Positions 26,547 through 36,020 are shown, counted from the first letter of the stretch. The stretch is DNA of 64,000 bases from an uncultured Bacillota bacterium (GCA_949291945.1 CASEXH010000002.1:85915-149914), one strand, 5' to 3'. Notes: a model not told the origin generated them from the sequence alone. A program made the numbers and translations.

Positions 26547-27302
26547 TTATCCTTTCATACAGCTCTCAATATAAATTTCTCCGAAAATTTCCTTCTGGCT
26601 GATATGGATCTTCCCCATTTTCATCAGTTCCAGAATAGAAAGAAAGGTAACGATCACCTGAACCTTGCTGGCCTGCTTCGAAAGAAGATCCCGAAAACCG
26701 AAACTTTTGTGGGACCTGGCGTATTCCTCTACCTCTTCCATCTTCTCCGGCATGCTGATTTCTTCCTTTTCGATCTTTCCAAATTTGCTCCGGATAGGAT
26801 CCACCTTGTCCTCCTGCCTGCGGATCACACTCTGGAAAATATCGTTCAGTTTTGCCAAGGTAAGTCCGTCCAGCAGTTCTTCTGCATCCACCGGTTCTTT
26901 ATAGGAGAGAACTTCCTTAGGGATGCTTGGCCCTTTATATACATTTTTTGCGGCCGCCGCCATACGGTCACGAAGCTCATAAGACATATACTTATACATC
27001 TTATATTCCAGGAGCTGACGGACCAGTTCCTCCCTGGGATCCTCTTCCTCTCCTTCTTCATTGACCTGTTTCGGCAGGAGCATCCGGCACTTAATGGAAA
27101 TCAGGGTAGCTGCCATTACCATAAATTCACTCATAATGTTCAGGTCTTCCCGCTGCATCTGATGAATATATTCCATATACTGGTCTGTAATCTCCGCAAT
27201 GGGTATATCATAAATATTTACTTTGTTTTTTTCGATCAGATGGAGAAGCAGATCCAGAGGGCCTTCAAAGGCCTCTAGCTTCACCGGGATTCCTGTTTCC
27301 AT
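26547..27302 (-). CDS. scpA: Segregation and condensation protein A (kleisin)
   Basis: 251-residue kleisin subunit of the Smc-ScpAB complex. It begins with the family signature KLEAFEGPLDLLLHLIEKNK and DIPIAEITDQYMEYI, contains ISIKCRMLLPK, and ends with the wHTH segment VQVIVTFLSILELMKMGKIH. GGGG and GGA lie before the ATG. It is 81 bases downstream of a membrane protein gene and may be part of the same long transcript. Confidence 0.97.
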   Translation of the reverse strand: METGIPVKLEAFEGPLDLLLHLIEKNKVNIYDIPIAEITDQYMEYIHQMQREDLNIMSEFMVMAATLISIKCRMLLPKQVNEEGEEEDPREELVRQLLEYKMYKYMSYELRDRMAAAAKNVYKGPSIPKEVLSYKEPVDAEELLDGLTLAKLNDIFQSVIRRQEDKVDPIRSKFGKIEKEEISMPEKMEEVEEYARSHKSFGFRDLLSKQASKVQVIVTFLSILELMKMGKIHISQKEIFGEIYIESCMKG

Positions 27303-27383
27303 ATCTTCCTACCCCTTTACCCGTCCCTGTACTGTCCTACAGATCCCCGCCGAACGGGAATCTTTTCGCATATACGTGCCATT

Positions 27384-28619
27384 CTACACCATTTTTCGGG
27401 AAAAGTCCACCCTCTCCAGTCCTCCCATACGCTTTGCCTCTTCCTGGGTGCAGGGAGTATTTCCATAACGGGCCTTTTCGTAAAGTCTGTGAAATTCTTC
27501 CCGCTTTTCTCCCTGAGGAATGCCTGCCTGATCTTCCAGCTCCTTGGGGGAAGCAGAGGCAGACGGCTTTCCTGCCGCTTCAATCTTCCGCTTATAAACC
27601 TTTCGTATCCTGGCCTGAGGTGTCCTGGATCTCAGGAAATCAAGGACAAAGATCCCTCTCTTTTTCAGTCCCTCTCTGGTTTCCTTCCCGGGACTTTCCA
27701 GACTTTCCAGTATATCTCCATTTCCAGTGGTCTGACTGTTATATTTTTTATACAACCAGAAAAGAAAAACACAGATACCTGCCGCAGCTCCCAGAACCAC
27801 TGCAAAGATAAGCACCTTTTCCAGAATATTCCACAAAGCTGTCAGAAAAGGAGAGGGCTCCCCTCCCGGCTCCAGAAACATAGGCTGGGTCTCCCTCTCT
27901 GCTGAGGGCAGTTCTTCAGGCACCTCCTCTTCACTTTCTCCGGAAAAAAGCATAGCCAGAAATCTCCGAATAAGCTCCAGTACTGCCAAGATCCCCCGGT
28001 CAATGCCCAGAAAGGGAAGCAGTACCATACATCCCACAGTAAAGACGGTAAGGAAGATCAGCATCAGCCGGCTTCCATAAGCGATCCCCTGCTTGGGAAA
28101 CCGGTACAGCCTGTCATAGTCCCCGCAATAGTCCAGAAATTGCTCCCGGTTCCTGCACCAAAGGATCAGCAGCCAGTAACAGCCGGTAACGATCAGGAAC
28201 ACATTTTCCAATTTCTCCAGATTATAGGACAGAGAGAAAATATATTCCAGTGCAAAAACCAGAAGACAGGCATAGGAAGGCCGGAAAAAAGCCTCTCTGT
28301 TTCCTGTGATCCTCTGTCCAAAAAACAGGATCACAAAAAAGATGACCCCCAGAAGAAGGCAGGTTCTTTCCCAGGGTCTCTCCCCCAGAAACCAGAAAAC
28401 ACCAAAGCACGAAACAGCGGCTCCCAGATAGCTCCATATCTTCCTTCCTCTTACAGAGATTTCATGAAGGAGCAGAGCCGGCACCGCTAGCAGAATCAGC
28501 TTTATCCCGATTTCCAGGCTGAAAGCCCCTCCCACATACAGCAAAAGGAAAAGGACCCCTGCCGCAAAGATCCACAGGTGAAGAAAGCCATATATCTTTA
28601 AAAATCTGTCCTCTCTCAT
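27384..28619 (-). CDS. Multispan membrane protein with DUF4129-like C-terminus
   Basis: 411 residues: about seven hydrophobic segments in the first 215 residues (first one WIFAAGVLFLLLYVGGAFSL), a short Glu/Pro-rich external segment, another span (VLIFAVVLGAAAGICVFLFWL), then a cytoplasmic Lys/Arg-rich tail with the DUF4129-like pattern KVYKRKIEAAG and FHRLYEKARYGNTPC. Such proteins follow MoxR and DUF58 genes in many bacteria, often fused to a transglutaminase that is missing here. Start overlaps the DUF58 stop (ATGA). Role unknown, probably in the cell envelope. Confidence 0.8.
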   Translation of the reverse strand: MREDRFLKIYGFLHLWIFAAGVLFLLLYVGGAFSLEIGIKLILLAVPALLLHEISVRGRKIWSYLGAAVSCFGVFWFLGERPWERTCLLLGVIFFVILFFGQRITGNREAFFRPSYACLLVFALEYIFSLSYNLEKLENVFLIVTGCYWLLILWCRNREQFLDYCGDYDRLYRFPKQGIAYGSRLMLIFLTVFTVGCMVLLPFLGIDRGILAVLELIRRFLAMLFSGESEEEVPEELPSAERETQPMFLEPGGEPSPFLTALWNILEKVLIFAVVLGAAAGICVFLFWLYKKYNSQTTGNGDILESLESPGKETREGLKKRGIFVLDFLRSRTPQARIRKVYKRKIEAAGKPSASASPKELEDQAGIPQGEKREEFHRLYEKARYGNTPCTQEEAKRMGGLERVDFSRKMV

Positions 28620-29752
28620 CTCTTTACCTCCCAGCGCAGGACCTCCAGATCCCTCCTGCTTTTTATCTTCAGTTCCATTTCCGGATACAGGGTGACCAGG
28701 CAGAGACTTCCCTGATTCTTCTCTCCCAGCATCCCCAGTATTTCCTCCAGTTCCTGATACTGGTTCTTCGTGATCAGTATACAGAAGCTTTCTTTTGCCA
28801 GAAGGAGTTCTTTTTTCTCTTCCACACAGTCAGAAAACTTTCGGCTCTTCTCTTCTAGGTCGATCCTGGCAAGACACTGAAGAAATTTTTTCCTCTGGCC
28901 CCGGCCAGTCTGGCCGGGAAGAAAGATCTCCGACTTCTCCTGACAGTCTCTTCCGTTGGTAACAAGTCCCACCTCTATCCCTCTGGACAGAAAGCTCTCT
29001 GCCACGGCGGCGGCCAGCCGGATCCCCTCTTCATGGATCTCTTCATATTTCCATACTGTCTCATCTTCCACATCCAGAAGTATACAGACATTTCCGGATA
29101 CTGCAGAATTATGCTGATTTACCATAAGGCTACCTGTTCTGGCACTGGCTTTCCAGTTGATCTTATTCATGGGATCCTCCGGAGTATATTCCCGAATCCC
29201 CCGGAATAAAAAAGGATCCTCCAGAAGCCTCTTTCTGGATTCATAAATGCCGGAAATCCGCTGAAAAACCAGCTCTCTCTTCTCCCCGGCTATCTTTTTA
29301 GGATACACATAGAGATAGGTACTGCATGGAATAGTGTGATACATCTCACCGGACAGAAGGATCCCTCTGGTGACCAGATCCACCTTACGGATTTCATAAT
29401 AACCCCGTTTTACTGCTTCAAATGGCACCTGGCGAATGATCCTCTGTCTTCCCATGACCGAGAAAATATCTCTTTTATAGCTCTGATCCGATACACTGGT
29501 ATTCTCTTCTTGGCCAAAGGAAAGATTCCTGCTGACGGCAAATCCAGCCTGCAGGGCCGGCAGAAACAGGCGCTTATCGTTTTCTATGGTTTCTGTAAGA
29601 AAACCTTCCTCTCCCTGAAATACCGGCTCTGTCTGAAAGCGGATCACCACTTTCAGCCTTTTGTTCCAGTTTTTTTCATAATATTTTTCTACCAGGAACC
29701 GAGCCAGAAGACCTCCTGCCAGAATCAGTAAAAATATCATCTCTCTCCCCAC
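28616..29752 (-). CDS. DUF58 domain protein (MoxR partner)
   Basis: 378 residues. One N-terminal membrane helix (EMIFLLILAGGLLARFLVEKY), a beta-rich outer region, and the DUF58 signature with DPMNKINWKASARTGSLMV followed by a vWA-like fold containing CILLDVEDETVW. DUF58 proteins are encoded with MoxR ATPases, which may act on them as chaperones. It overlaps the moxR 3' end by 16 bases and the next membrane protein by 4 bases, so the three are translationally coupled. Confidence 0.88.
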   Translation of the reverse strand: MGREMIFLLILAGGLLARFLVEKYYEKNWNKRLKVVIRFQTEPVFQGEEGFLTETIENDKRLFLPALQAGFAVSRNLSFGQEENTSVSDQSYKRDIFSVMGRQRIIRQVPFEAVKRGYYEIRKVDLVTRGILLSGEMYHTIPCSTYLYVYPKKIAGEKRELVFQRISGIYESRKRLLEDPFLFRGIREYTPEDPMNKINWKASARTGSLMVNQHNSAVSGNVCILLDVEDETVWKYEEIHEEGIRLAAAVAESFLSRGIEVGLVTNGRDCQEKSEIFLPGQTGRGQRKKFLQCLARIDLEEKSRKFSDCVEEKKELLLAKESFCILITKNQYQELEEILGMLGEKNQGSLCLVTLYPEMELKIKSRRDLEVLRWEVKR

Positions 29753-30672
29753 TCCTCAGTAGGTACCGGTACTTCTTCCAGAATCCTGGTCATCAGCTCT
29801 TCGCCTTTCTGGAAACCGCCTCCCAGGATCAGGCGATGGGAAAGGACCGGGAGGGCCAGTTTCTTAATATCCTCCGGAACTACATATTCTCTTCCCTGGA
29901 GATATGCCCAGGCCCTCACCGCCTGATAAAGAGCAATGGTTCCTCTGGGGCTGACACCTCCCAGGATCTCTCCTGTATTTCTGGTTTTTTCACAAATATC
30001 GATCAGGTATCCTTTCAGTTCCGGGTGCACATAGGTTTTCTTATAGGCTTCCTGATCTTTTCTTATTTCCGTCACGGAAGTTACCGCCTCCAGACTGTCC
30101 AGAGGGTCTTCCCGCTCAAAGCGTTCCAAAATATGAAGCTCCTCCTCCCGGTTTGGCATTCCCAGAGACAGACGCATGAGAAAACGGTCCATCTGGGCTT
30201 CAGGAAGGGGAAAGGTTCCTGCGTTTTCAATGGGATTCTGTGTAGCAATGACAAAAAAGGGAGCTTCCAGTTTTCTTGTCTCTCCTTCTGTTGTCACCTG
30301 CTTTTCTTCCATACATTCCAGAAGGCTGGACTGAGTCCTGGGAGCTGCCCGGTTAATCTCATCTGCCAGCAGTACATGACAGAATACCGGTCCCGGCTTA
30401 AAACAGAACTCCCCTTTTTTGTGGTTATAATAATTCAGCCCTGTCACGTCAGAGGGCAGCAGATCAGGAGTAAACTGGATCCTGGAAAACTTTCCCTCCA
30501 CAGATCTTGCCAGGGCCTTGGCCAGCTTGGTCTTTCCTGTGCCTGGCACATCCTCCAGAAGAACATGTCCCTGGACTACCATGGCAGTAAGAATCAGGTC
30601 AATGATCTCCCGTTTCCCAACGATCACCTTTTCTATGTTGTCTCCTATTGCTTTTAAACTTTCTCTGCTCAT
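29737..30672 (-). CDS. MoxR-family AAA+ ATPase
   Basis: 311 residues. Walker A is VPGTGKTKLAKALA (about residue 45), Walker B is LLADEINRAAPRTQSSLLECMEE, then FVIATQNPIENAGTFPLPEAQMDRFLMRL (sensor 1 and arginine finger), and the C-terminal lid with GVSPRGTIALYQAVRAWA. MoxR ATPases help assemble or activate partner proteins, here probably the DUF58 protein encoded next. Start 30672 has GAAAGGAA upstream and overlaps the phosphoesterase stop as ATGA. Confidence 0.93.
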   Translation of the reverse strand: MSRESLKAIGDNIEKVIVGKREIIDLILTAMVVQGHVLLEDVPGTGKTKLAKALARSVEGKFSRIQFTPDLLPSDVTGLNYYNHKKGEFCFKPGPVFCHVLLADEINRAAPRTQSSLLECMEEKQVTTEGETRKLEAPFFVIATQNPIENAGTFPLPEAQMDRFLMRLSLGMPNREEELHILERFEREDPLDSLEAVTSVTEIRKDQEAYKKTYVHPELKGYLIDICEKTRNTGEILGGVSPRGTIALYQAVRAWAYLQGREYVVPEDIKKLALPVLSHRLILGGGFQKGEELMTRILEEVPVPTEEWGER

Positions 30673-31487
30673 TTTGTCGTTCCTTTCTTCTGGTCTTTTG
30701 GGGGCAGGCATGACACTACCACCAGTTCTCTGGGATTAAAGATCCGAAGGGGTATGGTATGTTCTCCCAGACCGGCGCCTACGATCAGATGCCGGCCTTC
30801 TCTGGAAAATTTTCCCCGGCAGAATCCGGGAAAAAACCTCCAGTCCGGGCTGATGACTCCGCCTAAGAAAGGCAGCCGCACCATTCCCCCGTGATAATGG
30901 CCGGAAAAGATCAGGTCGCCTCCCCATTCCAGATAGTCCGGTCCATATTTTGGAGTGTGGGCCAGGAGGATCTGAAAGCAATCCTTTCTGGATTTTCCCA
31001 AAAACCTTGTAAGCTCCCTTTTTTCCAGTTTTTTCTGTTTTCTTTTCAAATAATACTCATAGGGCAGTTCCAATCCGGTAACCGCAATATCCTGATCTTT
31101 TATGCGGATCCTTTCTGTCCGGTTCTCCAAAAGCTTTATCCCCATCCTCTGAATCCTTTTTTCATAACCCAGATAGTCTCTTCCATAAATCTCAGGAAAA
31201 AGTTTCATTCTCTGCTCATGATTGCCTGGCGCATAAAAAACCGGAGCAATTTTCAGCCCTTCCCGTAAGAATTCCTCCGGTTCCCGCAAAGAGGCATCCG
31301 GTTTTCCAAGAACCAGATCTCCTGCCACTGTCAAAAGATCCGGTTTGATCCTGCGGATCTCTTCCATAAGTCTCCGGTTATTTTCCCCAAAGACTACATT
31401 GTGCAGGTCGCTGACCATCACCACAGTAAAAGGGGTATGGATTTTCTCTGACTCTATCTGATATTTTGTCGTAACAAATTTCTTCAC
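30669..31487 (-). CDS. Calcineurin-like metallophosphoesterase
   Basis: 272 residues with the two-metal phosphoesterase motifs in order: VVMVSDLHN, LTVAGDLVLG, YAPGNHEQR, LLAHTPKYG and FSGHYHGGMVRLP. The family resembles YkuE-like phosphohydrolases but lacks a membrane anchor. Start: GTG at 31487 with GAGGT 6 bases upstream; an in-frame TTG at 31502 has no ribosome site. First gene of the MoxR-DUF58 cluster. Substrate unknown. Confidence 0.88.
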   Translation of the reverse strand: MKKFVTTKYQIESEKIHTPFTVVMVSDLHNVVFGENNRRLMEEIRRIKPDLLTVAGDLVLGKPDASLREPEEFLREGLKIAPVFYAPGNHEQRMKLFPEIYGRDYLGYEKRIQRMGIKLLENRTERIRIKDQDIAVTGLELPYEYYLKRKQKKLEKRELTRFLGKSRKDCFQILLAHTPKYGPDYLEWGGDLIFSGHYHGGMVRLPFLGGVISPDWRFFPGFCRGKFSREGRHLIVGAGLGEHTIPLRIFNPRELVVVSCLPPKDQKKGTTK

Positions 31488-31542
31488 ACTTTTACCTCGC
31501 AAGTTTTCTTATATCTTACTGCATTTTCCCTTAAAAGAAAAG

Positions 31543-31686
31543 AAGCTTTCGCATTAACATATATCAGGAATATTTATACATTTTATGCGAATTTGTCGAG
31601 CATAGCTTTGAGACTCCAGGCTCAAAGCGACGCAGACTGAGCAATAAAATGTATAAATATTCTCGATTTTAACTAATGCGAAAGCT
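31543..31686. repeat. Long palindromic element, copy 3 (between MATE and phosphoesterase genes)
   Basis: Outer arms AAGCTTTCGCATTA (31543-31556) and TAATGCGAAAGCT (31674-31686). Inside are GGAATATTTATACATTTTAT against ATAAAATGTATAAATATTC and the apical GCTTTGAGACTCCAGGCTCAAAGC. It starts 9 bases after the MATE stop; on the minus strand it ends AAGCTTCTTTTCTTTT, a terminator-like T-run. Compared with copy 1 the outer arms carry paired substitutions (GTC/GAC versus TTC/GAA). Confidence 0.92.
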
Positions 31687-31695
31687 CCTTATTCT

Positions 31696-33051
31696 TTACC
31701 TTTCCAGATACCGGCTCTGTTTTTTCATAATCCAGAAATACATAATCAGCAGCAGACCTCCTGCCAGCATCCAGGCTGTGGGGCTGGCCATACAGGCGCC
31801 TGTATAGCTCCGTTTCCAGGAAGCCCAGATAGCTACTCCACCCCTTCCCAGAAGCTCGGCAACACCTGCCATCATAGGCAGAAATCCATAACCCATGCCC
31901 TGGATCCCGTTCCGGTAAACATTGACCACTGTCAGCGGAATCAGAAAAAGGCCTACACACTTCAGATAAATGTCCACCTGGCCGATAATGTCTCCTACAT
32001 TCTCAGAGACAAAAAGGTATACCAGGTATTTTCCCACCGTCATCATGGGAATCGCCAGGATCACGCCGTAAACGCTTCCCATAATAGTAGCGCTTTTAAA
32101 TCCTCTGCGTATCCGCTTTATGTCTCCTGCTCCTATATTCTGGGCACAGTAAGTAGCCATAGTGGTTCCCAGAGCCACATAAGCCTGGGTAACCACCGAC
32201 TCGATCTTGTTAGCCGCAGTAAAGGCCGCCACAGACAGGGATCCCAGCAGATTCAGAGAAGACTGAACCATCATAGTGCCGATAGCCGTGATCGAATACT
32301 GAAGGGCCATAGGAACCCCCACTGCCATCTCCATTTTCACCAGATATCCCTCCGGGCGGAAATCTTCCGCCTCCATTTTCAGCAAAGGCACTTTTTTCAC
32401 AATATAGATCAGACAGCCTATACCGGATACCCCTTGAGAGATCACTGTGGCATAAGCGGCTCCTGCCACGCCCATGTCAAATACAATAATGAAAAACAGA
32501 TCCAGCCCCACATTCAGGACTGCCGACAGGATCAGGAAATACAGCGGTGTCTTGCTGTCTCCCAGAGCCCGGAGGATCCCGGAAAGAAGGTTGTAAAGGA
32601 CTGTAGCTGTGATCCCTCCGCAGATGATCATAATATAAGCATAGGCATCGGCAAAAATATCCGCCGGAGTATTCATAAACTGCAGCAGACTCTTCATTCC
32701 CAGCATACTGCCTGCTGTCATCACCACAGTTATGATCACCGACAAAACACAGGCTGTTCCTACAGATTTCCGCATGTTTTTCATGTCTCCTGCCCCGAAG
32801 CGCTGGGCAGTCAGTACAGAAAAGCCTGCTGTCAGTCCCTGGAGAAAACCAATAATCAGGAAAACAATGGTCCCCACACTTCCAACAGCAGCCAGGGCCC
32901 CTGTTCCCACAAATTTTCCTACAATAATCGTATCTGCCATATTATAAAACTGCTGAAAAACATTTCCGATAAAAATCGGTATGGTAAAATTCAAAATGAT
33001 CTTAAATGGGCTCCCCACCGTCATGTCTGTCTGTTTCTCTCTTCTGGCCAT
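31696..33051 (-). CDS. MATE-family multidrug efflux transporter
   Basis: 451-residue 12-helix membrane protein. N-terminal half: PIFIGNVFQQFYNMADTIIVGKFVG and GFLQGLTAGFSVLTAQRFGAGD; second half: AVGVPMALQYSITAIGTMMVQSSLN and GTTMATYCAQNIGAGD, the mirrored MATE repeat. It exports cationic drugs or metabolites using Na+ or H+. Start 33051 has AAAGGAG at 5 bases; the frame extends to 33105 without a site. It has its own promoter and repeat copy 3 at its 3' end. DinF-like and unknown-substrate MATEs cannot be told apart here. Confidence 0.92.
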   Translation of the reverse strand: MARREKQTDMTVGSPFKIILNFTIPIFIGNVFQQFYNMADTIIVGKFVGTGALAAVGSVGTIVFLIIGFLQGLTAGFSVLTAQRFGAGDMKNMRKSVGTACVLSVIITVVMTAGSMLGMKSLLQFMNTPADIFADAYAYIMIICGGITATVLYNLLSGILRALGDSKTPLYFLILSAVLNVGLDLFFIIVFDMGVAGAAYATVISQGVSGIGCLIYIVKKVPLLKMEAEDFRPEGYLVKMEMAVGVPMALQYSITAIGTMMVQSSLNLLGSLSVAAFTAANKIESVVTQAYVALGTTMATYCAQNIGAGDIKRIRRGFKSATIMGSVYGVILAIPMMTVGKYLVYLFVSENVGDIIGQVDIYLKCVGLFLIPLTVVNVYRNGIQGMGYGFLPMMAGVAELLGRGGVAIWASWKRSYTGACMASPTAWMLAGGLLLIMYFWIMKKQSRYLER

Positions 33052-33132
33052 TTCTTCTCCTTTTGTCATAAACTCCCGTATTCTTTGCTGTCTCATTTCA
33101 GGCATAAACTCAGCCTGTTTTGCAGCCTGCTA

Positions 33133-33161
33133 ATTATAGTATAAAAGGATAGCCCCTGCAA
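33133..33161 (-). promoter_or_regulatory. Promoter of the MATE gene
   Basis: Minus-strand TTGCAG (33156-33161), 17-base spacer, TATAAT (33133-33138), about 80 bases before the start codon. Confidence 0.75.
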
Positions 33162-33180
33162 GAGAGATTTTGTAAAAATT

Positions 33181-34353
33181 TCATATAAAAATTCCCCATA
33201 CTTTTTCCAAACAGTCCATATACCCTGCCTCCCTGCAGTTTTCGCTGAAAATCAGATCTGTGCTGCCGATCTTTTCCCCGTTCAGATAATATTCCGCTGT
33301 TCCTGCCTTGTCACCTTTGTTCACCGGTGCCTGGACAGATTCCGGAAGAAGGATCTTCTTTTCTACGTTTTCAAGAGAAGCCCCTGTGGTATCCAGATAC
33401 CGGAACTCTTCTTTATAAGAACAGGAAACCTGGTCCTTTATCCCTCCCTCCACCGGAATATCCGGAAGTTTTTCCGGCTCGCTGTCTGTATAGAGCTGGC
33501 AGCTTCCAAATCCCAGATTCAGCATAGCTGCCGCATCTGCAAAACGCACTTTATAATCCGGGGCAGTCATGACCACGCTGATCAGGGTAATCCCATTTCT
33601 CTGGGCTACAGCACTGACACAGTATTTTGCCACGCTGGTGCTCCCTGTCTTCAGTCCCACACAGCCATCATAACTGCGGATCAGTTTATTGGTATTGGTC
33701 AGGCCAAACTCCGAGGTGCCTTTGTCCGTCTCGTGGATAATATTTTCCATCCACACAGAAGAATATTCCAGGACCTTGGGGTATTTCGTCACCAGTTCCC
33801 TGGACATAATGGCTACGTCATGGGCGCTGGTATAATGGTTATCCGATTCCGTCAGCCCGCAGCAGTCTTCAAAATGGGTATTCTCCATGCCAAGTCCTGC
33901 TGCCCGTTCATTCATACGCCTGACAAATTCTCCTTCACTTCCCGCTATGTGCTCTGCCATGGCTACGCTGGCATCATTTCCAGAAGCGATAACAATACAT
34001 TTGATCATAGTCTCCACACTCTGCTTTTCTCCCTCTTCCAGAAAGACCTGAGAGCCTCCCATAGACTTTGCATAAGCACTGGTGACCACCTGATCTTCCA
34101 TATGTAAGGTTCCTTTTTCCAGTTCGTCGAAGATCAGAAGAAGGGTCATGATCTTTGTGATACTGGCCGGCTTTACCTGAGTGTCCATATCTTTTTCATA
34201 AATAATCTGTCCTGTGGAAGCCTCCATAAGAACTCCATGGGGGGAAGTGATCAGTTCCTCTCCCTCGGCCCTTACGGAAACTGCTCCTCCTGCAAATATG
34301 GCAGAGATCATAAGTATCCCTGCCATGATAAATCCCGCTGTTCTGCCTGTCAT
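33181..34353 (-). CDS. D-alanyl-D-alanine carboxypeptidase (second copy)
   Basis: 390 residues. Signal peptide MTGRTAGFIMAGILMISAIF cut near VRAEGEE, then SxxK motif PASITKIMT, SxN motif ASGND and KTG motif LKTGSTSVAKY. The C-terminal PBP5_C-like domain runs about residues 290-375 and ends hydrophobically. Differs clearly from the copy at 24622 (for example SITK versus STTK), so not a recent duplication. Acts outside the membrane on peptidoglycan stems; possibly sporulation- or growth-linked, but no evidence here. Confidence 0.92.
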   Translation of the reverse strand: MTGRTAGFIMAGILMISAIFAGGAVSVRAEGEELITSPHGVLMEASTGQIIYEKDMDTQVKPASITKIMTLLLIFDELEKGTLHMEDQVVTSAYAKSMGGSQVFLEEGEKQSVETMIKCIVIASGNDASVAMAEHIAGSEGEFVRRMNERAAGLGMENTHFEDCCGLTESDNHYTSAHDVAIMSRELVTKYPKVLEYSSVWMENIIHETDKGTSEFGLTNTNKLIRSYDGCVGLKTGSTSVAKYCVSAVAQRNGITLISVVMTAPDYKVRFADAAAMLNLGFGSCQLYTDSEPEKLPDIPVEGGIKDQVSCSYKEEFRYLDTTGASLENVEKKILLPESVQAPVNKGDKAGTAEYYLNGEKIGSTDLIFSENCREAGYMDCLEKVWGIFI

Positions 34354-34416
34354 ATATCCGCTCCAAAAATCCTCTTAGACTATTGTAAGCAGCACGGGTC
34401 AAAAATATGCAATTAT

Positions 34417-35952
34417 TTAAAGCATAGGAGCAAAAAGACGGAGAATACTCTGTCCTGCCCTGCGGACCACATTTTGCTTCAGACACCAGTCCAGAGTGAT
34501 CTCTTCACTGATTTCAAAAGTTTTCAGCATATCCTCCTTCACCTGGCTTACCGCCTGGCACCGATACATCCATACGCCGCATTCAAAGTGAAGATAGAGA
34601 CTCCGGTAATCCAGATTTATGGTTCCCACCACGGCAAACTCGTCATCACAGACAAAGTTCTTTGCATGGATAAACCCAGGGGTATATTCATAGATTCTTA
34701 CCCCTGCACTGATCAGCTGTTCGTAATAAGACTGAGTCAGCAGAAACACCATCTTTTTATCTGGTATCCCCGGGGTAATGATCCTTACGTCCACCCCTTT
34801 CTTGGAAGCCAGGCACAATGCTGTCATCATCTCATTGTCTATGATCAGATAAGGAGTGGAAATATACACATATTTCTTTGCCTGATTGATCATATTCAGA
34901 TAAACATTTTCGCCTACCACTTCCCCATCCAGAGGGGAATCTCCATAAGGCTGGGCAAAACCGTCGTTTTCAAATTCCTCTGTGTGATAAATATAAGGGC
35001 CATAGGCCGGGAACTGGACCTGAGTCCTGGTGATCACCGACCACATCTGAAGAAACATCACTGTCAGGTTCCACACTCCCTGTCCATAAAGCCTTACCCC
35101 TGTATCCTTCCAGTGTCCGAACCGCTCCAGTTCATTTATATACTCATCTGCCAGATTGAGCCCTCCCGTATATCCCGTATGCCCGTCAATGACCAGGATC
35201 TTCCGGTGATCCCGATTGTTCAGTACAATATTCAGGATAGGTCTTACCGGATTAAAAGCCGCACATTTAATCCCTTTTGCCTGGAGTTTCTTATAGTACT
35301 TGGAGGGCAGGGTATTTACACAGCCCATATCGTCATAGATCAGGCGGACGTCCACCCCCTGTTTTACTTTCTCCTCCAGGACTTCCAGGATAGCCCCCCA
35401 CATCCGTCCTTCCCGGATAATAAAATATTCCAGAAAAATATAATGCTCCGCCTTTTTCAAATCTTCCAGCATGTCGATAAACATATCGTCTCCCACGGCA
35501 TAATACTTGGTAGAAGTATTTTCATGAACAGGAAATCCTGCAAAATCCCGGATGTAGGCAGATTGTATGGAAGCTCCCAGATCCGTGTTTTCCAGATCTT
35601 CTCTGGTCTTTTTGTCCTCTTTGATGTAATTGGAAATTTTCTTCAGTACCATCTGGGAATCCTGGGTCATCTTTCTTGCCACTCTGGACTGGCCGAAGAG
35701 GAGATAAATCATCACTCCGAAGACCGGCACCGCCAGGATCAGGATGGTCCAGGCCAGCTTATAGGAAGGATTAATTTTCTTATTCACGATCCACAGAACC
35801 AGGATCAGACTGAGGATACTGATCAGGTTCATCAAATGCCCGGAAAAAGCCCCCATCCCCCAAAGCACGGCAAAAATCCAGGCAAGCTGAAGAAGGACCG
35901 CCACTGCGGTAAGAAAAATCCTGCTGGATACGATATCAATTAACTTTTTCAT
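34417..35952 (-). CDS. cls: Cardiolipin synthase
   Basis: 511-residue phospholipase-D-family enzyme joining two phosphatidylglycerols. Two N-terminal membrane helices (about residues 10-65, with LTAVAVLLQLAWIFAVLWG), then HKD motif 1 in RDHRKILVIDGHTGYTGGLN and HKD motif 2 in IHAKNFVCDDEFAVVGTINLD. Length and layout match Firmicute Cls. A strong promoter was not identified; rpsU and its terminator lie upstream. With pgsA at 41937 the window holds two steps of anionic phospholipid synthesis. Confidence 0.95.
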   Translation of the reverse strand: MKKLIDIVSSRIFLTAVAVLLQLAWIFAVLWGMGAFSGHLMNLISILSLILVLWIVNKKINPSYKLAWTILILAVPVFGVMIYLLFGQSRVARKMTQDSQMVLKKISNYIKEDKKTREDLENTDLGASIQSAYIRDFAGFPVHENTSTKYYAVGDDMFIDMLEDLKKAEHYIFLEYFIIREGRMWGAILEVLEEKVKQGVDVRLIYDDMGCVNTLPSKYYKKLQAKGIKCAAFNPVRPILNIVLNNRDHRKILVIDGHTGYTGGLNLADEYINELERFGHWKDTGVRLYGQGVWNLTVMFLQMWSVITRTQVQFPAYGPYIYHTEEFENDGFAQPYGDSPLDGEVVGENVYLNMINQAKKYVYISTPYLIIDNEMMTALCLASKKGVDVRIITPGIPDKKMVFLLTQSYYEQLISAGVRIYEYTPGFIHAKNFVCDDEFAVVGTINLDYRSLYLHFECGVWMYRCQAVSQVKEDMLKTFEISEEITLDWCLKQNVVRRAGQSILRLFAPML

Positions 35953-35984
35953 AAACTGTCCTTAACACTTACCTTGAAGTAAGA

Positions 35985-36013
35985 AAGCCTCTGGTATGCT
36001 CCAGAGGCTTTTA
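35985..36013 (-). terminator. Terminator of rpsU
   Basis: Perfect 10-bp stem AAGCCTCTGG/CCAGAGGCTT with a 6-base loop; on the minus strand the tail is TTTCTTACTT, and on the plus strand TTTTAC. It lies just after the rpsU stop codon. Confidence 0.85.
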
Positions 36014-36020
36014 CTGCACA

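Noticed and set aside
34237..35943. Very long plus-strand open frame of 568 codons
   Set aside because: It mirrors the cardiolipin synthase gene, which has clear HKD motifs; the plus-strand product is rich in His/Ile/Pro with no family features.
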